From NCBI GenBank assembly GCA_964463485.1, contig CAYXDO010000064.1, forward strand, positions 1 to 57,892: a DNA stretch of 57,892 bases, read 5' to 3'. Origin of the DNA: CAYXDO01 sp964463485 (GTDB taxonomy: Bacteria > Myxococcota > Kuafuiibacteriia > Kuafuiibacteriales > Kuafuiibacteriaceae). Positions 8,688 through 16,656 of this stretch are shown in pieces. The position numbers were made by a program, and so were the translations under genes. The notes beneath the pieces were generated by a model. That model saw only the letters and a program-made list of their open reading frames with translations, did no database searches and was not told the DNA's origin. The stretch's first letter is position 1; the number at the start of each line of letters is the position of its first letter.

Positions 8688-9401
8688 TCACGCTCGCTCG
8701 ACCTGCTCGCTGAGCCCAACGACCGCGGCGGGCACGGCGAGGAGCACGAGGAAGGGCACGTAGAGCGCCAGAGCCAAGACGACGCCGAGCGCCCAACAAG
8801 CGAGCCTGTTCGTGAGCACGAAGCGCAGGCGCTCCCCGGCTTTCAGGCCGAGCAGCGCCAGGGGCGCCTCGAGGACCTCGCCGGCGAAGGCGAACGCAGA
8901 GAACGTCAGCGAAAGGGGAAGGAACAGCGCGAGACCTACGCCCGGGATCAGCCCGAGGAGACCGAACCCGATCGAGGGCAAGACGAAGAGCAGAAACCGC
9001 CAGAGCGTCGCCTTCAGCCCGTCGAGAATGCCCGCCTCCGCCAGCGCCAGACCCCGCTCGCTCAACACGCGCTTCGCCACTCTCTCGTAGAGCGGACCCG
9101 CGATGATCCCGGTGACGGCGAAGAATATTCCGCGAAGCACGAGGAGCTCCGCGAAGAACAAGACCGCCACGGCGAGGTACCAAAGGACCAGCCACGCGCC
9201 CGCGGGCTTGGCCCACAAGGCCCCGACGAGATCGTCGGCCGTGAGAGCGGCCACCGCGATCACGGCCGAGTAGGACACGAGCGTGACGAGCACGGGCAGC
9301 GCCGCCAGCGTGGCGAGCTCCTTGTCGCCGAGCAACCGCTTCGCCCCCGAGAGCGGCGCGAGCAGAGCGCTCCGGACCGAGAGAGGCTTCAGCGGTGCCA
9401 C
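8688..9401 (-). CDS. EI24-domain (CysZ-like) integral membrane protein
   Basis: A 237-aa hydrophobic protein. The opening PLSVRSALLAPLSGAKRLLG is typical of EI24 proteins and is followed by about five to six membrane segments near 33-55, 68-90, 138-160, 160-185 and 203-230. The EI24 family includes the sulfate transporter CysZ and eukaryotic etoposide-induced 2.4 proteins; the substrate here cannot be told from sequence. No cysteine-biosynthesis gene is adjacent. It is the first gene of the minus-strand envelope cluster and diverges from gshA, with 65 bp between the starts. Confidence 0.8.
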   Translation of the reverse strand: MAPLKPLSVRSALLAPLSGAKRLLGDKELATLAALPVLVTLVSYSAVIAVAALTADDLVGALWAKPAGAWLVLWYLAVAVLFFAELLVLRGIFFAVTGIIAGPLYERVAKRVLSERGLALAEAGILDGLKATLWRFLLFVLPSIGFGLLGLIPGVGLALFLPLSLTFSAFAFAGEVLEAPLALLGLKAGERLRFVLTNRLACWALGVVLALALYVPFLVLLAVPAAVVGLSEQVERA

Positions 9402-9466
9402 GCGCGGAGGTTGGCCGCTGAGCGCGTCACGCGCAAGGGCCGACCGATGGTGTACGCTCGGGCCCC

Positions 9467-10837
9467 ATGTCTCAGCGAATGACTGACGGCAGCGACGACG
9501 TCGTGAGCCTCCTCGATCGGCCCCTGGCAGAGGCCTCCGTCGACGACCTCGTCACGCTGTTCGCCGCGGGCGCAAAGCAGAAGGACGACTGGAGGCTCGG
9601 GCTCGAGATCGAGGTGACGCCGTTCGTACGAGCCGAGCCCAAGAAGCCCATCGAGCTCCCGACGTTGCTCGCGATCCTCGATACCCTTGCCGAACGCGGC
9701 GGCTTCACGGTCGAACGCGAGGGATCACTTCCCACGGCGCTGAAGCGATCGGGAGAGATCGTGACCGTCGAGCCAGGCGGCCAGATCGAGCTCGCCACGA
9801 AGCCTTTCAAGAAGCTCCGGGAGCTCCTCGATGCGCTGGACGAGTTCGCGCGGTTGCTAGCGGCCGTAGGGAACACTCACGGGTATGGATTCTGGGCGAT
9901 CGGCCGCCACCCCTACAACTCCGTCGAGTCTTCGATGAAGCTGCCGAAGGCCCGCTACAAGGCCATGCGCGAGTACATGGGCCAGCGAGAGCGCCGGGCG
10001 CTCGACATGATGCACCTGACCGGCAGCGTCCAGTGCGCCGTCGACTTCTCCGACGAGGCCAACATGGTCGCGAAGATCCGCACGGCCGCCAAGGCATCCC
10101 CGTTCGTGTCGGCGCTCGCGGCCTCTTCTCCTTTCTCGCTGGGCAAGCCGAACGGCCTGAAGTCGGACCGCATGGACGTGTGGATGCACACCGACGGCCC
10201 GCGATCCGGACTGTGGCCGGAGATGTTCGACGAGGAGGGCCTCACCTTTCGCCGCTATGTGGAGCGCGCGTTGCGCGTACCGGCCATGTTCTTCGTTCGC
10301 GACGGCCGGTACTTCGCGGCGGAGGCACGTCCCTTCGTCTCTTACGGCGCCAGCGGTTTCGGCGGTTCGACGGTCACCGTCAGAGACTTCGTGGACCACC
10401 TGACCAGCCTCTTTCCCGAGATCCGCATCAAGAACTACCTCGAGCTTCGCGGGGCCGACTGCCTGCCGCCCGTCGAGGCCATCGGGCTCGCAGGGATCTG
10501 GCGAGCGATCCTCGACGACGAGGCCACTCGTCACCGAGTGGACGAGCGGTTGAAGGGCATGGACTACGAGTCGGCGATCGCGCTCCAGCCCCTCGCGTCC
10601 AAGCTCGGGCTCGCCGCGATCAGCTCCATCGGCCCCGTCGCGGAGGTTGTTCAGGACATCGCCGAGGCGGCGTATGCGCGGTTCGCGACGGTCTCGCCGG
10701 ACTGTGCGATGTGTATGGTTCCGCTGCTCGAGCGCGCGCGCGAAGGTCGATCCATCTCGGACGAGCTCTTGATCCGCGAAGAGAAGCTGGGGCTCGAGAA
10801 GGCCCTGGAGCTCGTGGAGCTCAAAGCGAAGAGCTAG
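9467..10837 (+). CDS. gshA: Glutamate-cysteine ligase (GCS2/plant-type)
   Basis: A 456-aa enzyme joining glutamate and cysteine with ATP to form gamma-glutamylcysteine, the first step of glutathione synthesis. Visible family signatures are GLEIEVTPF (metal/ATP-binding start), VTVEPGGQIELATKPFKKL, GYGFWAIGRHPY, MMHLTGSVQCAVDFSDEANM and FDEEGLTFRRYVERALRVPA. These match the proteobacterial/plant-type enzyme. The length is typical. ATG 9467 is used; a second in-frame ATG lies at 9479. No glutathione synthetase gene is nearby. It is convergent with the unknown gene at 10845. Confidence 0.93.
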   Translation: MSQRMTDGSDDVVSLLDRPLAEASVDDLVTLFAAGAKQKDDWRLGLEIEVTPFVRAEPKKPIELPTLLAILDTLAERGGFTVEREGSLPTALKRSGEIVTVEPGGQIELATKPFKKLRELLDALDEFARLLAAVGNTHGYGFWAIGRHPYNSVESSMKLPKARYKAMREYMGQRERRALDMMHLTGSVQCAVDFSDEANMVAKIRTAAKASPFVSALAASSPFSLGKPNGLKSDRMDVWMHTDGPRSGLWPEMFDEEGLTFRRYVERALRVPAMFFVRDGRYFAAEARPFVSYGASGFGGSTVTVRDFVDHLTSLFPEIRIKNYLELRGADCLPPVEAIGLAGIWRAILDDEATRHRVDERLKGMDYESAIALQPLASKLGLAAISSIGPVAEVVQDIAEAAYARFATVSPDCAMCMVPLLERAREGRSISDELLIREEKLGLEKALELVELKAKS

Positions 10838-10844
10838 GAGCGCT

Positions 10845-11864
10845 TCAGCCGGCCTCGATGGTCTCGCTCGACCCGAGCGGCTCGGTGACCTGCCGGATCG
10901 TTCGATCGAGCTCCTTGGAGTCGACCTCGACCACGCGGATCCCTTGGCCTTGCGTCGCGCGCAGCAGGAAGATGCTCCCGGGGACGCCGATGAAGGTCGC
11001 GTCGCGTACGAACCAGTCCTCCGCGCCGAAATCGAAGCGCGTGAGGACGAGGCGACGTCGAGCAGCGAGCCCCGAAGCCAGGTCGTGCAGATAAGGTCGC
11101 AGCGTCGCGTCGCGTTTCGTACGAACGAGGATCTCTTTCTTCTCCAACGATGTCAGGGCAGCGTCCCAGTCTTCCTTGGAGGGGACCTTTACGGCCTTGT
11201 CCTCGAGCGGCAGGCGCTCGAGCACGTTGTGGATGGGCGTGCCTTCGTCAGCCAGCCCTTTGGACACCGCGACCTCGGGCCCGAGCGAATTCACGCCGAG
11301 GTTCTTCACGGTGAGCGGCTCGGTGCGGACCGAGGGTCGGGCGGCGGCTCGTTCGGAGAGATCACCGGCCAGGATGGAGAAGGCGAAATACTCCGCGGTG
11401 GTCAGCGTGAAGTCGACGAAGTCGCCGGTGGATCGACGCGGCGCAAACTGGCGACGGATCTCGTCGAAGATCCCGTCGTACTCTTCTGCTGGAGAGAGTA
11501 GGTGCTGCTCGCCTCGCCGCTGGTATCTCACGAGCGCTCCGGCGCGTTCATAGGCGTCCAGCACGCGAAGCGGCTCGGCGCGGCGGCCGCTCGATCGCGT
11601 GAGCACGATCCGAGCGTCGGGTTGCGACACGATCAAGAGCCTGCGGAGCAGATCTCGGTCCGGTCGCAAGGTCTTGGTGTCGGCGAGGCCTCTGTCGACG
11701 AGGCTTCGAGCGGCGCGATGGATCAGCTCGGTGTCTTCGAGCGCGGGGACCGGTCCGAGCGGTGACTCTTCGTCCGCGTAGAGGTCGCAGGTGAACCGCA
11801 GAAAATCGACCTCTTCCGGCGAGAGCGGAATCGCGCTCGCCGTAGCCACTCCGCGTTCGATCAT
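10845..11864 (-). CDS. Unknown 339-aa protein coupled to the T3S-adjacent coiled-coil gene
   Basis: Starts at ATG 11864, which overlaps the stop of the upstream gene in ATGA, a strong sign of translational coupling. It is a soluble protein with no signal or membrane segment. The N-terminal half looks like two helical, winged-helix-like modules (ALEDTELIHRAARSLVDRGL; RVLDAYERAGALVRYQRRGE). The C-terminal half is mixed alpha/beta with EDWFVRDATFIGVPGSIFLL and a final strand-helix. I do not recognise a family. Coupling to a gene that diverges from sctU suggests a role with the secretion system, perhaps a regulator or cytosolic platform partner, but that is inference from position only. Confidence 0.75.
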   Translation of the reverse strand: MIERGVATASAIPLSPEEVDFLRFTCDLYADEESPLGPVPALEDTELIHRAARSLVDRGLADTKTLRPDRDLLRRLLIVSQPDARIVLTRSSGRRAEPLRVLDAYERAGALVRYQRRGEQHLLSPAEEYDGIFDEIRRQFAPRRSTGDFVDFTLTTAEYFAFSILAGDLSERAAARPSVRTEPLTVKNLGVNSLGPEVAVSKGLADEGTPIHNVLERLPLEDKAVKVPSKEDWDAALTSLEKKEILVRTKRDATLRPYLHDLASGLAARRRLVLTRFDFGAEDWFVRDATFIGVPGSIFLLRATQGQGIRVVEVDSKELDRTIRQVTEPLGSSETIEAG

Positions 11865-12709
11865 TTCTTCGCTGCCGGATCGTCGCTCGGCGAGACCAGG
11901 TGCTCCAGCTTCTGCATGGACCGCAGATGTCGTCCGAGCTCGGTCGCTGGCCGCGGGGAGGATCCTGGTTCGCCGCTGACGAGGTCCAGAGCGGAGCTCG
12001 CGAGGTCGGCGATCGCGGTGGTCGGGTTGGCGGACTCGGCGTAGTCGAGCGCGGCGCGGCGTTCCGCGCCTTTGAGGCTTATTCTTCGCTTGGGATCCGC
12101 GCCCATCTCGGCGAGCACCTCCATGGCGCCGAGGGCCTTGGCCCACCCGGACGAGTAGCGCTCGAGCCGTTCGATGGCGGACTCGACCTTGTCGAGGTCT
12201 ATCTCCTCGAGCTCGTCGAAGCCGCCGTGGGCTTCGTTGAGCTCACGGCGGTACTTGTTGAGCTTCTTCCGCGCGGCGTCGAGCTGCGCGCGGATCCGAT
12301 CGAGCTTCTTGGAGATGCGGGCGAGCGCGTCGTGGCTGAAGGCGCCGGCTGCGATGAGCTCCTTGAGGCGCGCGGCCTCTTTTTCGAGCCCCCCGATCTG
12401 CTCGGTGAGCGACGCGATCGCGCCGTGAATGACGGCGCCCTGGGCGCGGCCCGAGCGCTTGGTGGGCGGCTGCGGCGGCATCCGAAAGCTCCCGCTCTGG
12501 TAGCCGTCCTTCTGGGCATCTTTTTGAGGCTCACCCTTTTTGACGTCCGAGGTGGGTTGCTCGCGCGAAGCTTCCGGAGTCGCCGGGGGCGCGGCAGGGG
12601 GCCTGGGCCCGCCGCTGCGAATGGCCATTTGTGTGGCTACCATGCTCGTGCGCGCGAGACCATCGCGGAGCCACGCTCGCGTGCGAAACCTTCGACGCTC
12701 GAAGGCCAT
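11861..12709 (-). CDS. Coiled-coil protein divergent from sctU, unknown function
   Basis: A 282-aa product. ATG 12709 is supported by a GGAGG eight bases upstream; later ATGs (12643, 12628) lack one. Residues 1-32 are basic (ERRRFRTRAWLRDGL), and 33-85 are Pro/Ser/Lys-rich and probably disordered. A long amphipathic coiled coil follows at about 90-165 (LTEQIGGLEKEAARLKELIA; ISKKLDRIRAQLDAARKKLN), then a helical C-terminal domain. There is no membrane segment. Its start lies only 24 bp from that of sctU on the other strand, so the promoters of each must sit in or overlap the other gene's 5' end. A disordered N-terminus plus coiled coil would suit a secreted substrate, stalk or regulator of a T3S system. 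None is proven. Confidence 0.75.
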   Translation of the reverse strand: MAFERRRFRTRAWLRDGLARTSMVATQMAIRSGGPRPPAAPPATPEASREQPTSDVKKGEPQKDAQKDGYQSGSFRMPPQPPTKRSGRAQGAVIHGAIASLTEQIGGLEKEAARLKELIAAGAFSHDALARISKKLDRIRAQLDAARKKLNKYRRELNEAHGGFDELEEIDLDKVESAIERLERYSSGWAKALGAMEVLAEMGADPKRRISLKGAERRAALDYAESANPTTAIADLASSALDLVSGEPGSSPRPATELGRHLRSMQKLEHLVSPSDDPAAKK

Positions 12710-12733
12710 TGGCTGTAGCCTCCGGGCTCAGCG

Positions 12734-13948
12734 GTGGGCGACACCGGCGAAAAAACGGAAGAGGCCTCCCCGGAAAAGCTGCGGAAGGCCCAAGAGGAAG
12801 GTCAGGTTCCAAAGAGCCAGGACTTCGTCAGCGCGTTTGGTTTCACCGCCGGGTTCATGACCTTGGCGGCGTTGTTCGGCTACGTCGGCGGCCGCATGAA
12901 GGACTACACGCTCCTGGCCTTCGACGCGGCGTTTCGAGCTCCGACGATCAGCACGATCGCCACGCTCTCCACGGACGCGGTCCCGTTCTTCTTGATGACG
13001 ATCATCCCGATCGGCGCCGTCGTGTTCGTCTCCGGCATCTTCACGAACGTCCTTCAGACCGGCTTCTTCTTGGCGTTCAAGGCCATCGTTCCGAAGCTCG
13101 ACAAGATCAACCCGATCAACGCGCTCAAGGGCTACCTCAAGCTCAAGAAGTACATCGAGCTCTTGAAGAACATCGTGAAGATGTTGATCGTCGGATATCT
13201 CGCCTACGCGGTCATGCGCGACGCCCTGAAGGACATGGTGTTGATCGTCGCCATGCCCTTTCACATCAGCGTCGATTACGCGCAGGGGCTGATCTGGGAC
13301 TTCTTCGTCAAGGTCTGTGTCGCCTTCGTGTTGATCGGAGCCGCGGATCTTCTCTACGCGCGGAAGACCTTCGCCAAAGAGATGATGATGTCGAAGTACG
13401 ACGTGAAGCAGGAATACAAGCAGATGGAAGGCGACCCTCACGTGAAGGGAGAGCGCAAGCGCCTCGCCCACGAGCTCCTCTTTTCTGGCAGCATGGAGAA
13501 CGTGAAGAACGCGGACGCGGTCGTTGTGAACCCGACGCACATCGCCGTCGCGATCAAATACGACAAGGACAAGTCGAAAGCGCCGACCGTGGTCGCCAAG
13601 GGGCAGCGCATCCACGCCGAGAAGATCAAGGAGATCGCGAAGCACTACAACGTGCCGATCCTGCGCAACATCCCGCTCGCCGAAGCGCTGAGCAAGCTCG
13701 AGGTCGGGGAGGAAGTCCCGGAAGATCTCTATGAAGCGGTCGCCGAGGTCCTTGCCTTCGTTTACAAGCTCAAAGAGGAGCAGGAGGCGAAGCTGAAGAA
13801 CCGCAACCAGAAGGGAGCACGGCCGCGGGAGCACAACTCGAGGTCGCCGAAGGTCCCCGCGGCTCCGGGAGAGGTCGGGGCCGAGGCGGCGGAGCCCGAG
13901 CGTCGCCCCGACCCGGCAGCCAGGGGCGCCAACCGATTGAAGAAGTAG
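12734..13948 (+). CDS. sctU: Type III secretion export-apparatus switch protein SctU (FlhB/YscU family)
   Basis: A 404-aa inner-membrane protein from a GTG start. The opening GEKTEEASPEKLRKAQEEGQ is the family hallmark. Four membrane segments follow at about 33-55, 83-105, 145-165 and 185-210, then a basic linker and the cytoplasmic domain with the self-cleaving motif Asn266-Pro267-Thr268-His269 in VVVNPTHIAVAIKY. Cleavage between N266 and P267 switches substrate class in known systems. After the globular domain (to about 352) there is an extra tail of roughly 50 residues rich in Arg, Pro, Glu and Ala that typical SctU proteins of about 350 aa lack. Flagellar FlhB is the alternative, but the TPR chaperone-like neighbours and absence of flagellar genes favour SctU. 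Confidence 0.92.
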   Translation: MGDTGEKTEEASPEKLRKAQEEGQVPKSQDFVSAFGFTAGFMTLAALFGYVGGRMKDYTLLAFDAAFRAPTISTIATLSTDAVPFFLMTIIPIGAVVFVSGIFTNVLQTGFFLAFKAIVPKLDKINPINALKGYLKLKKYIELLKNIVKMLIVGYLAYAVMRDALKDMVLIVAMPFHISVDYAQGLIWDFFVKVCVAFVLIGAADLLYARKTFAKEMMMSKYDVKQEYKQMEGDPHVKGERKRLAHELLFSGSMENVKNADAVVVNPTHIAVAIKYDKDKSKAPTVVAKGQRIHAEKIKEIAKHYNVPILRNIPLAEALSKLEVGEEVPEDLYEAVAEVLAFVYKLKEEQEAKLKNRNQKGARPREHNSRSPKVPAAPGEVGAEAAEPERRPDPAARGANRLKK

Positions 13949-14037
13949 AATCGACACACCGATTGAGGTCGACCAGCCGAGAATGAGAAGACGAAGGGGC
14001 CGACCCGCGTCCGTGGGGGCCAGAGGAGCGCGCGCTT

Positions 14038-14499
14038 ATGTCGATGAGGGTTCGTGAAAAATGGCCGTTCCCCGTCAACCTCGGGGGTGAGATCGGGACG
14101 ACTGCCGAAGAGGTGAAGGCCCTTCACAAGGGCTTGGAGAAGAATCCGTACGCTTCACCGATGCCGGAGGTCGCTCCGGTCAACTTCCTCACTCCGATCC
14201 GTTCGAGTGAAGACCTCCGCTTTGGGGAACAAGAGGTTCCGCTCGCGGCCTCCGACGGGCGAACAGCGACGCTGACCCACGTGGTCCTGCGGCGCGTGCT
14301 CTCGAAGGCGCGCCGTCAGGGCGCGGTGTTGTTCGACGAAGCCGTGGAAGGAAAGACGTTCCAATTGCTTCCAGAAGGGCGACACCAGCAGATGAAGACG
14401 CTCCTGTCGCGGGAGCGTTCGATGCTCGAGCTCCTCGACCGCTACAACGGGCTGGCGGAGGACGTGTACATGCGCCTGCTTGCGACGGCCAAGGGTTGA
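14038..14499 (+). CDS. Unknown 153-aa protein in the T3S operon
   Basis: Soluble, with no signal peptide. The N-terminal 60 residues are Pro-rich and probably extended (PFPVNLGGEIG, NPYASPMPEVAPVNFLTPI). The C-terminal half is helical (LTHVVLRRVLSKARRQGAVL; MKTLLSRERSMLELLDRYNG). It lies 89 bp after sctU and its stop is one base before the start of the TPR gene, so all three are likely co-transcribed. Size and position would fit a small cytosolic factor or an early substrate of the export gate. I do not recognise a family. Confidence 0.8.
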   Translation: MSMRVREKWPFPVNLGGEIGTTAEEVKALHKGLEKNPYASPMPEVAPVNFLTPIRSSEDLRFGEQEVPLAASDGRTATLTHVVLRRVLSKARRQGAVLFDEAVEGKTFQLLPEGRHQQMKTLLSRERSMLELLDRYNGLAEDVYMRLLATAKG

Positions 14500-14500
14500 G

Positions 14501-15025
14501 ATGCCGCCCAGACCAAGCCCGCTGCTCAAAGCCGGAGACGCGCCGCTCCAAAAACGCGGCCAGGACAAGCTCGCAGAAGACCCCGAGGGCGCCGCGCTCC
14601 GATGGGGCAAGGGCGAGGCCACGCTTCAAGAGGTCAAAGGCTACAGCGACGAGGAGCTCTACCACATCGCGCAGCACGGCTACACGTTGTTCCTGAACGG
14701 CAAAGTTTCGGACGCGCAGACCGTGTTCGAGGGCCTGGTGGCGATCGATCCACGCAACGAGTACTACTATCGGGCGCTCGGCGTGGTCTATCACCGGCGC
14801 GGCGCGGTCGATCGAGCGATCCGTCAGTTCGACGCGGCCCTGCAGCTCAATCCAGGATCTCTACACGCGCTCGTGAATCGCGCCGAAGTCCACATCTCCC
14901 GCCGCGATTTCTCGGTGGCGCTCGACGATCTGGGTCGAGCGGTCCGGCTCGCGGGTGACTCCGAGGAGCCCATCGCGCGGAAGGCGCGGGCCCTCACCTC
15001 GCTGATCCGGAAGAAGCACGGCTGA
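14501..15025 (+). CDS. TPR protein, SycD/LcrH-like T3S chaperone candidate (174 aa)
   Basis: ATG 14501 follows the previous stop by one base. A disordered N-terminus (1-45) precedes about three TPR units at roughly 52-155, with ELYHIAQHGYTLFLNGKVSD, ALGVVYHRRGAVDRAIRQFD and ALVNRAEVHISRRDFSVALD. Length and three-TPR layout match class II chaperones (SycD/LcrH/IpgC), which hold hydrophobic translocators before export. The next gene but one is a paralogue with the same GYT...DA.T.FEGLV signature, and a Gly-rich candidate translocator lies between them. The chaperone function is inference from domain and context. Confidence 0.82.
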   Translation: MPPRPSPLLKAGDAPLQKRGQDKLAEDPEGAALRWGKGEATLQEVKGYSDEELYHIAQHGYTLFLNGKVSDAQTVFEGLVAIDPRNEYYYRALGVVYHRRGAVDRAIRQFDAALQLNPGSLHALVNRAEVHISRRDFSVALDDLGRAVRLAGDSEEPIARKARALTSLIRKKHG

Positions 15026-15253
15026 GCGCGTTCCCGATTCCTCAAAGGTTCCTTCACGTTGAGCTCGCAAGGGGGCGCTCGTTCACTTTCGCGCAACCAA
15101 GCGCGAACGGAACCGATACTCGACAACTGGAACGGGTATGTTCGAGCGACTTTTCGGGCCGCTTGAGCGAACGGGCGAGGACGCGTAAGAAAGATCGGAC
15201 AGAGCGTCACAGAATCTCGGTTCAGCGCACTCGCATTGGGAGAAGGAGTTCAC

Positions 15254-16480
15254 ATGGTGTACGTCGGCGGATCGCAACTCTCACAAGTCATGGTGCAGCT
15301 ACAGCTGCAGCAGGCTCAATTCAACGTCCTCGTTCGCAACCCGGTCGGGGCTCTCGAAAACCTCGCTCAGGCGTTCGAGGCTCTCTCGCCCGCGTCGCAA
15401 GCGCAGGCGCTCGCGGCTCAGGCCCCCACGGCCACGGAGGCCACCCCGTCTCCGGCAACGATGCAGTCGGTCACCGCTCCGCTTTGCGGCAGCGGCTACG
15501 CGCGCTTCGACGTGCTCGACCTCGCCTCCGGCGCGGCCGATAGCCTCCTTGCGCGATTGTTCAACCCCCGTCGCCGCGCTGCGGCCGAGTTCGAGAAGCT
15601 GCTCACGGACAACACGATGGTCCGATCCGCGTTCGAGAACACGGTCGGCGGTCGCGTGCTCATGGACGGCAGCCACGATGGTCGGTTCGTGATTCAGCGG
15701 TTCCCGGACGGCGCCGCGCCGCTCCCGAGCCTCTCCACGAACCCCGTCGCCAACACCGTCGCGGGTCTGATGAGCGACATCGAGGCCTCGATCCTCGGAC
15801 AGCTCCAGAACGTCGCGGCCGCGCAGTCGACCGGCCAAGGCCAAGTTCAGGGCCTCACGGCGAACCCGTTCTCCGGCCTCATGGCGACCGGCTTCACCAA
15901 CGTGCTCGGCGGCCTTGGGCTCGGCGGCGGCGTCAACGGCGAAGAAGCGCCCTTTGGCTTCGGCATGCTCAGCGGCGCTGGCGTTGGGTCCTACAACCCG
16001 CTCGCGATGCCCGGACGGATCCAGAACACGACCCCCGCCTACGAGAAGTCTCACCAGGCCCAGGTCGACTCCGTGTTGAACGACCCGTCGCTCACCATCG
16101 AAGACAAGGTCACCCTGATGCTCATGCTCGTCATGAAGAAGCAGGACAACGACATCGAGCGCCAGGCCCAGTACATCAACTCGATCCAACAGCAGCAGAG
16201 CAACCGAGGTGCCAAGGGCACCACGACCGCAGGCATGCTCGGCGGCGTCGCTGGCACCGCGCTCGGCGGCCCGGCCGGATCCAAGGCCGGCGGCGCGATC
16301 TCCGGCATGGTCGGCGGAACGGGCGATCCGGCCACCAACAACGCCCCGTCGATCGACGTCGAGACCTTGAAGCTCCAGCGTATGGTCACCAAGCGCACGC
16401 AGATGTTCGACATGCTCAAGGCGATCATCGACAAGTACAACGAGACCGCGAAGGGCGTCATCCAGTCGCTCGGCCGCTAG
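15254..16480 (+). CDS. Candidate T3S secreted protein / translocator with Gly-zipper segment
   Basis: A 408-aa product from ATG 15254, chosen because AAGGAG lies five bases upstream; an earlier TTG at 15236 has no such site. No cleavable signal peptide is present. The N-terminus is Gln-rich (LQLQQAQFN). A polar Ala/Gly-rich middle follows. Helices at about 272-315 include SLTIEDKVTLMLMLVMKKQD and a Gln-rich turn. A hydrophobic small-residue stretch at about 325-356 has GxxxG spacing (MLGGVAGTALGG; KAGGAISGMVGG), and a C-terminal amphipathic helix ends VIQSLGR. A Gly-zipper hairpin plus terminal helix, bracketed by two TPR chaperone-like genes, suits a pore-forming translocator or filament subunit. 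Homology to any named translocator is not claimed. Confidence 0.8.
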   Translation: MVYVGGSQLSQVMVQLQLQQAQFNVLVRNPVGALENLAQAFEALSPASQAQALAAQAPTATEATPSPATMQSVTAPLCGSGYARFDVLDLASGAADSLLARLFNPRRRAAAEFEKLLTDNTMVRSAFENTVGGRVLMDGSHDGRFVIQRFPDGAAPLPSLSTNPVANTVAGLMSDIEASILGQLQNVAAAQSTGQGQVQGLTANPFSGLMATGFTNVLGGLGLGGGVNGEEAPFGFGMLSGAGVGSYNPLAMPGRIQNTTPAYEKSHQAQVDSVLNDPSLTIEDKVTLMLMLVMKKQDNDIERQAQYINSIQQQQSNRGAKGTTTAGMLGGVAGTALGGPAGSKAGGAISGMVGGTGDPATNNAPSIDVETLKLQRMVTKRTQMFDMLKAIIDKYNETAKGVIQSLGR

Positions 16481-16656
16481 TCTCCGTCTGATCCTGCAGA
16501 CGGCGCCTACCGCCGCGTCCAGCACCTCCCCTCGAGTCAAGCCCCTCGACCCTCCCCGATCCCCCGCTTTCTCCTTCACCCACGTTTCAAGAAAATCTGT
16601 TCGGTCGAGGGGTTTGATCCAGCCTCAGGTGGTGCTATGAGAGGCGCCACTTGGCC

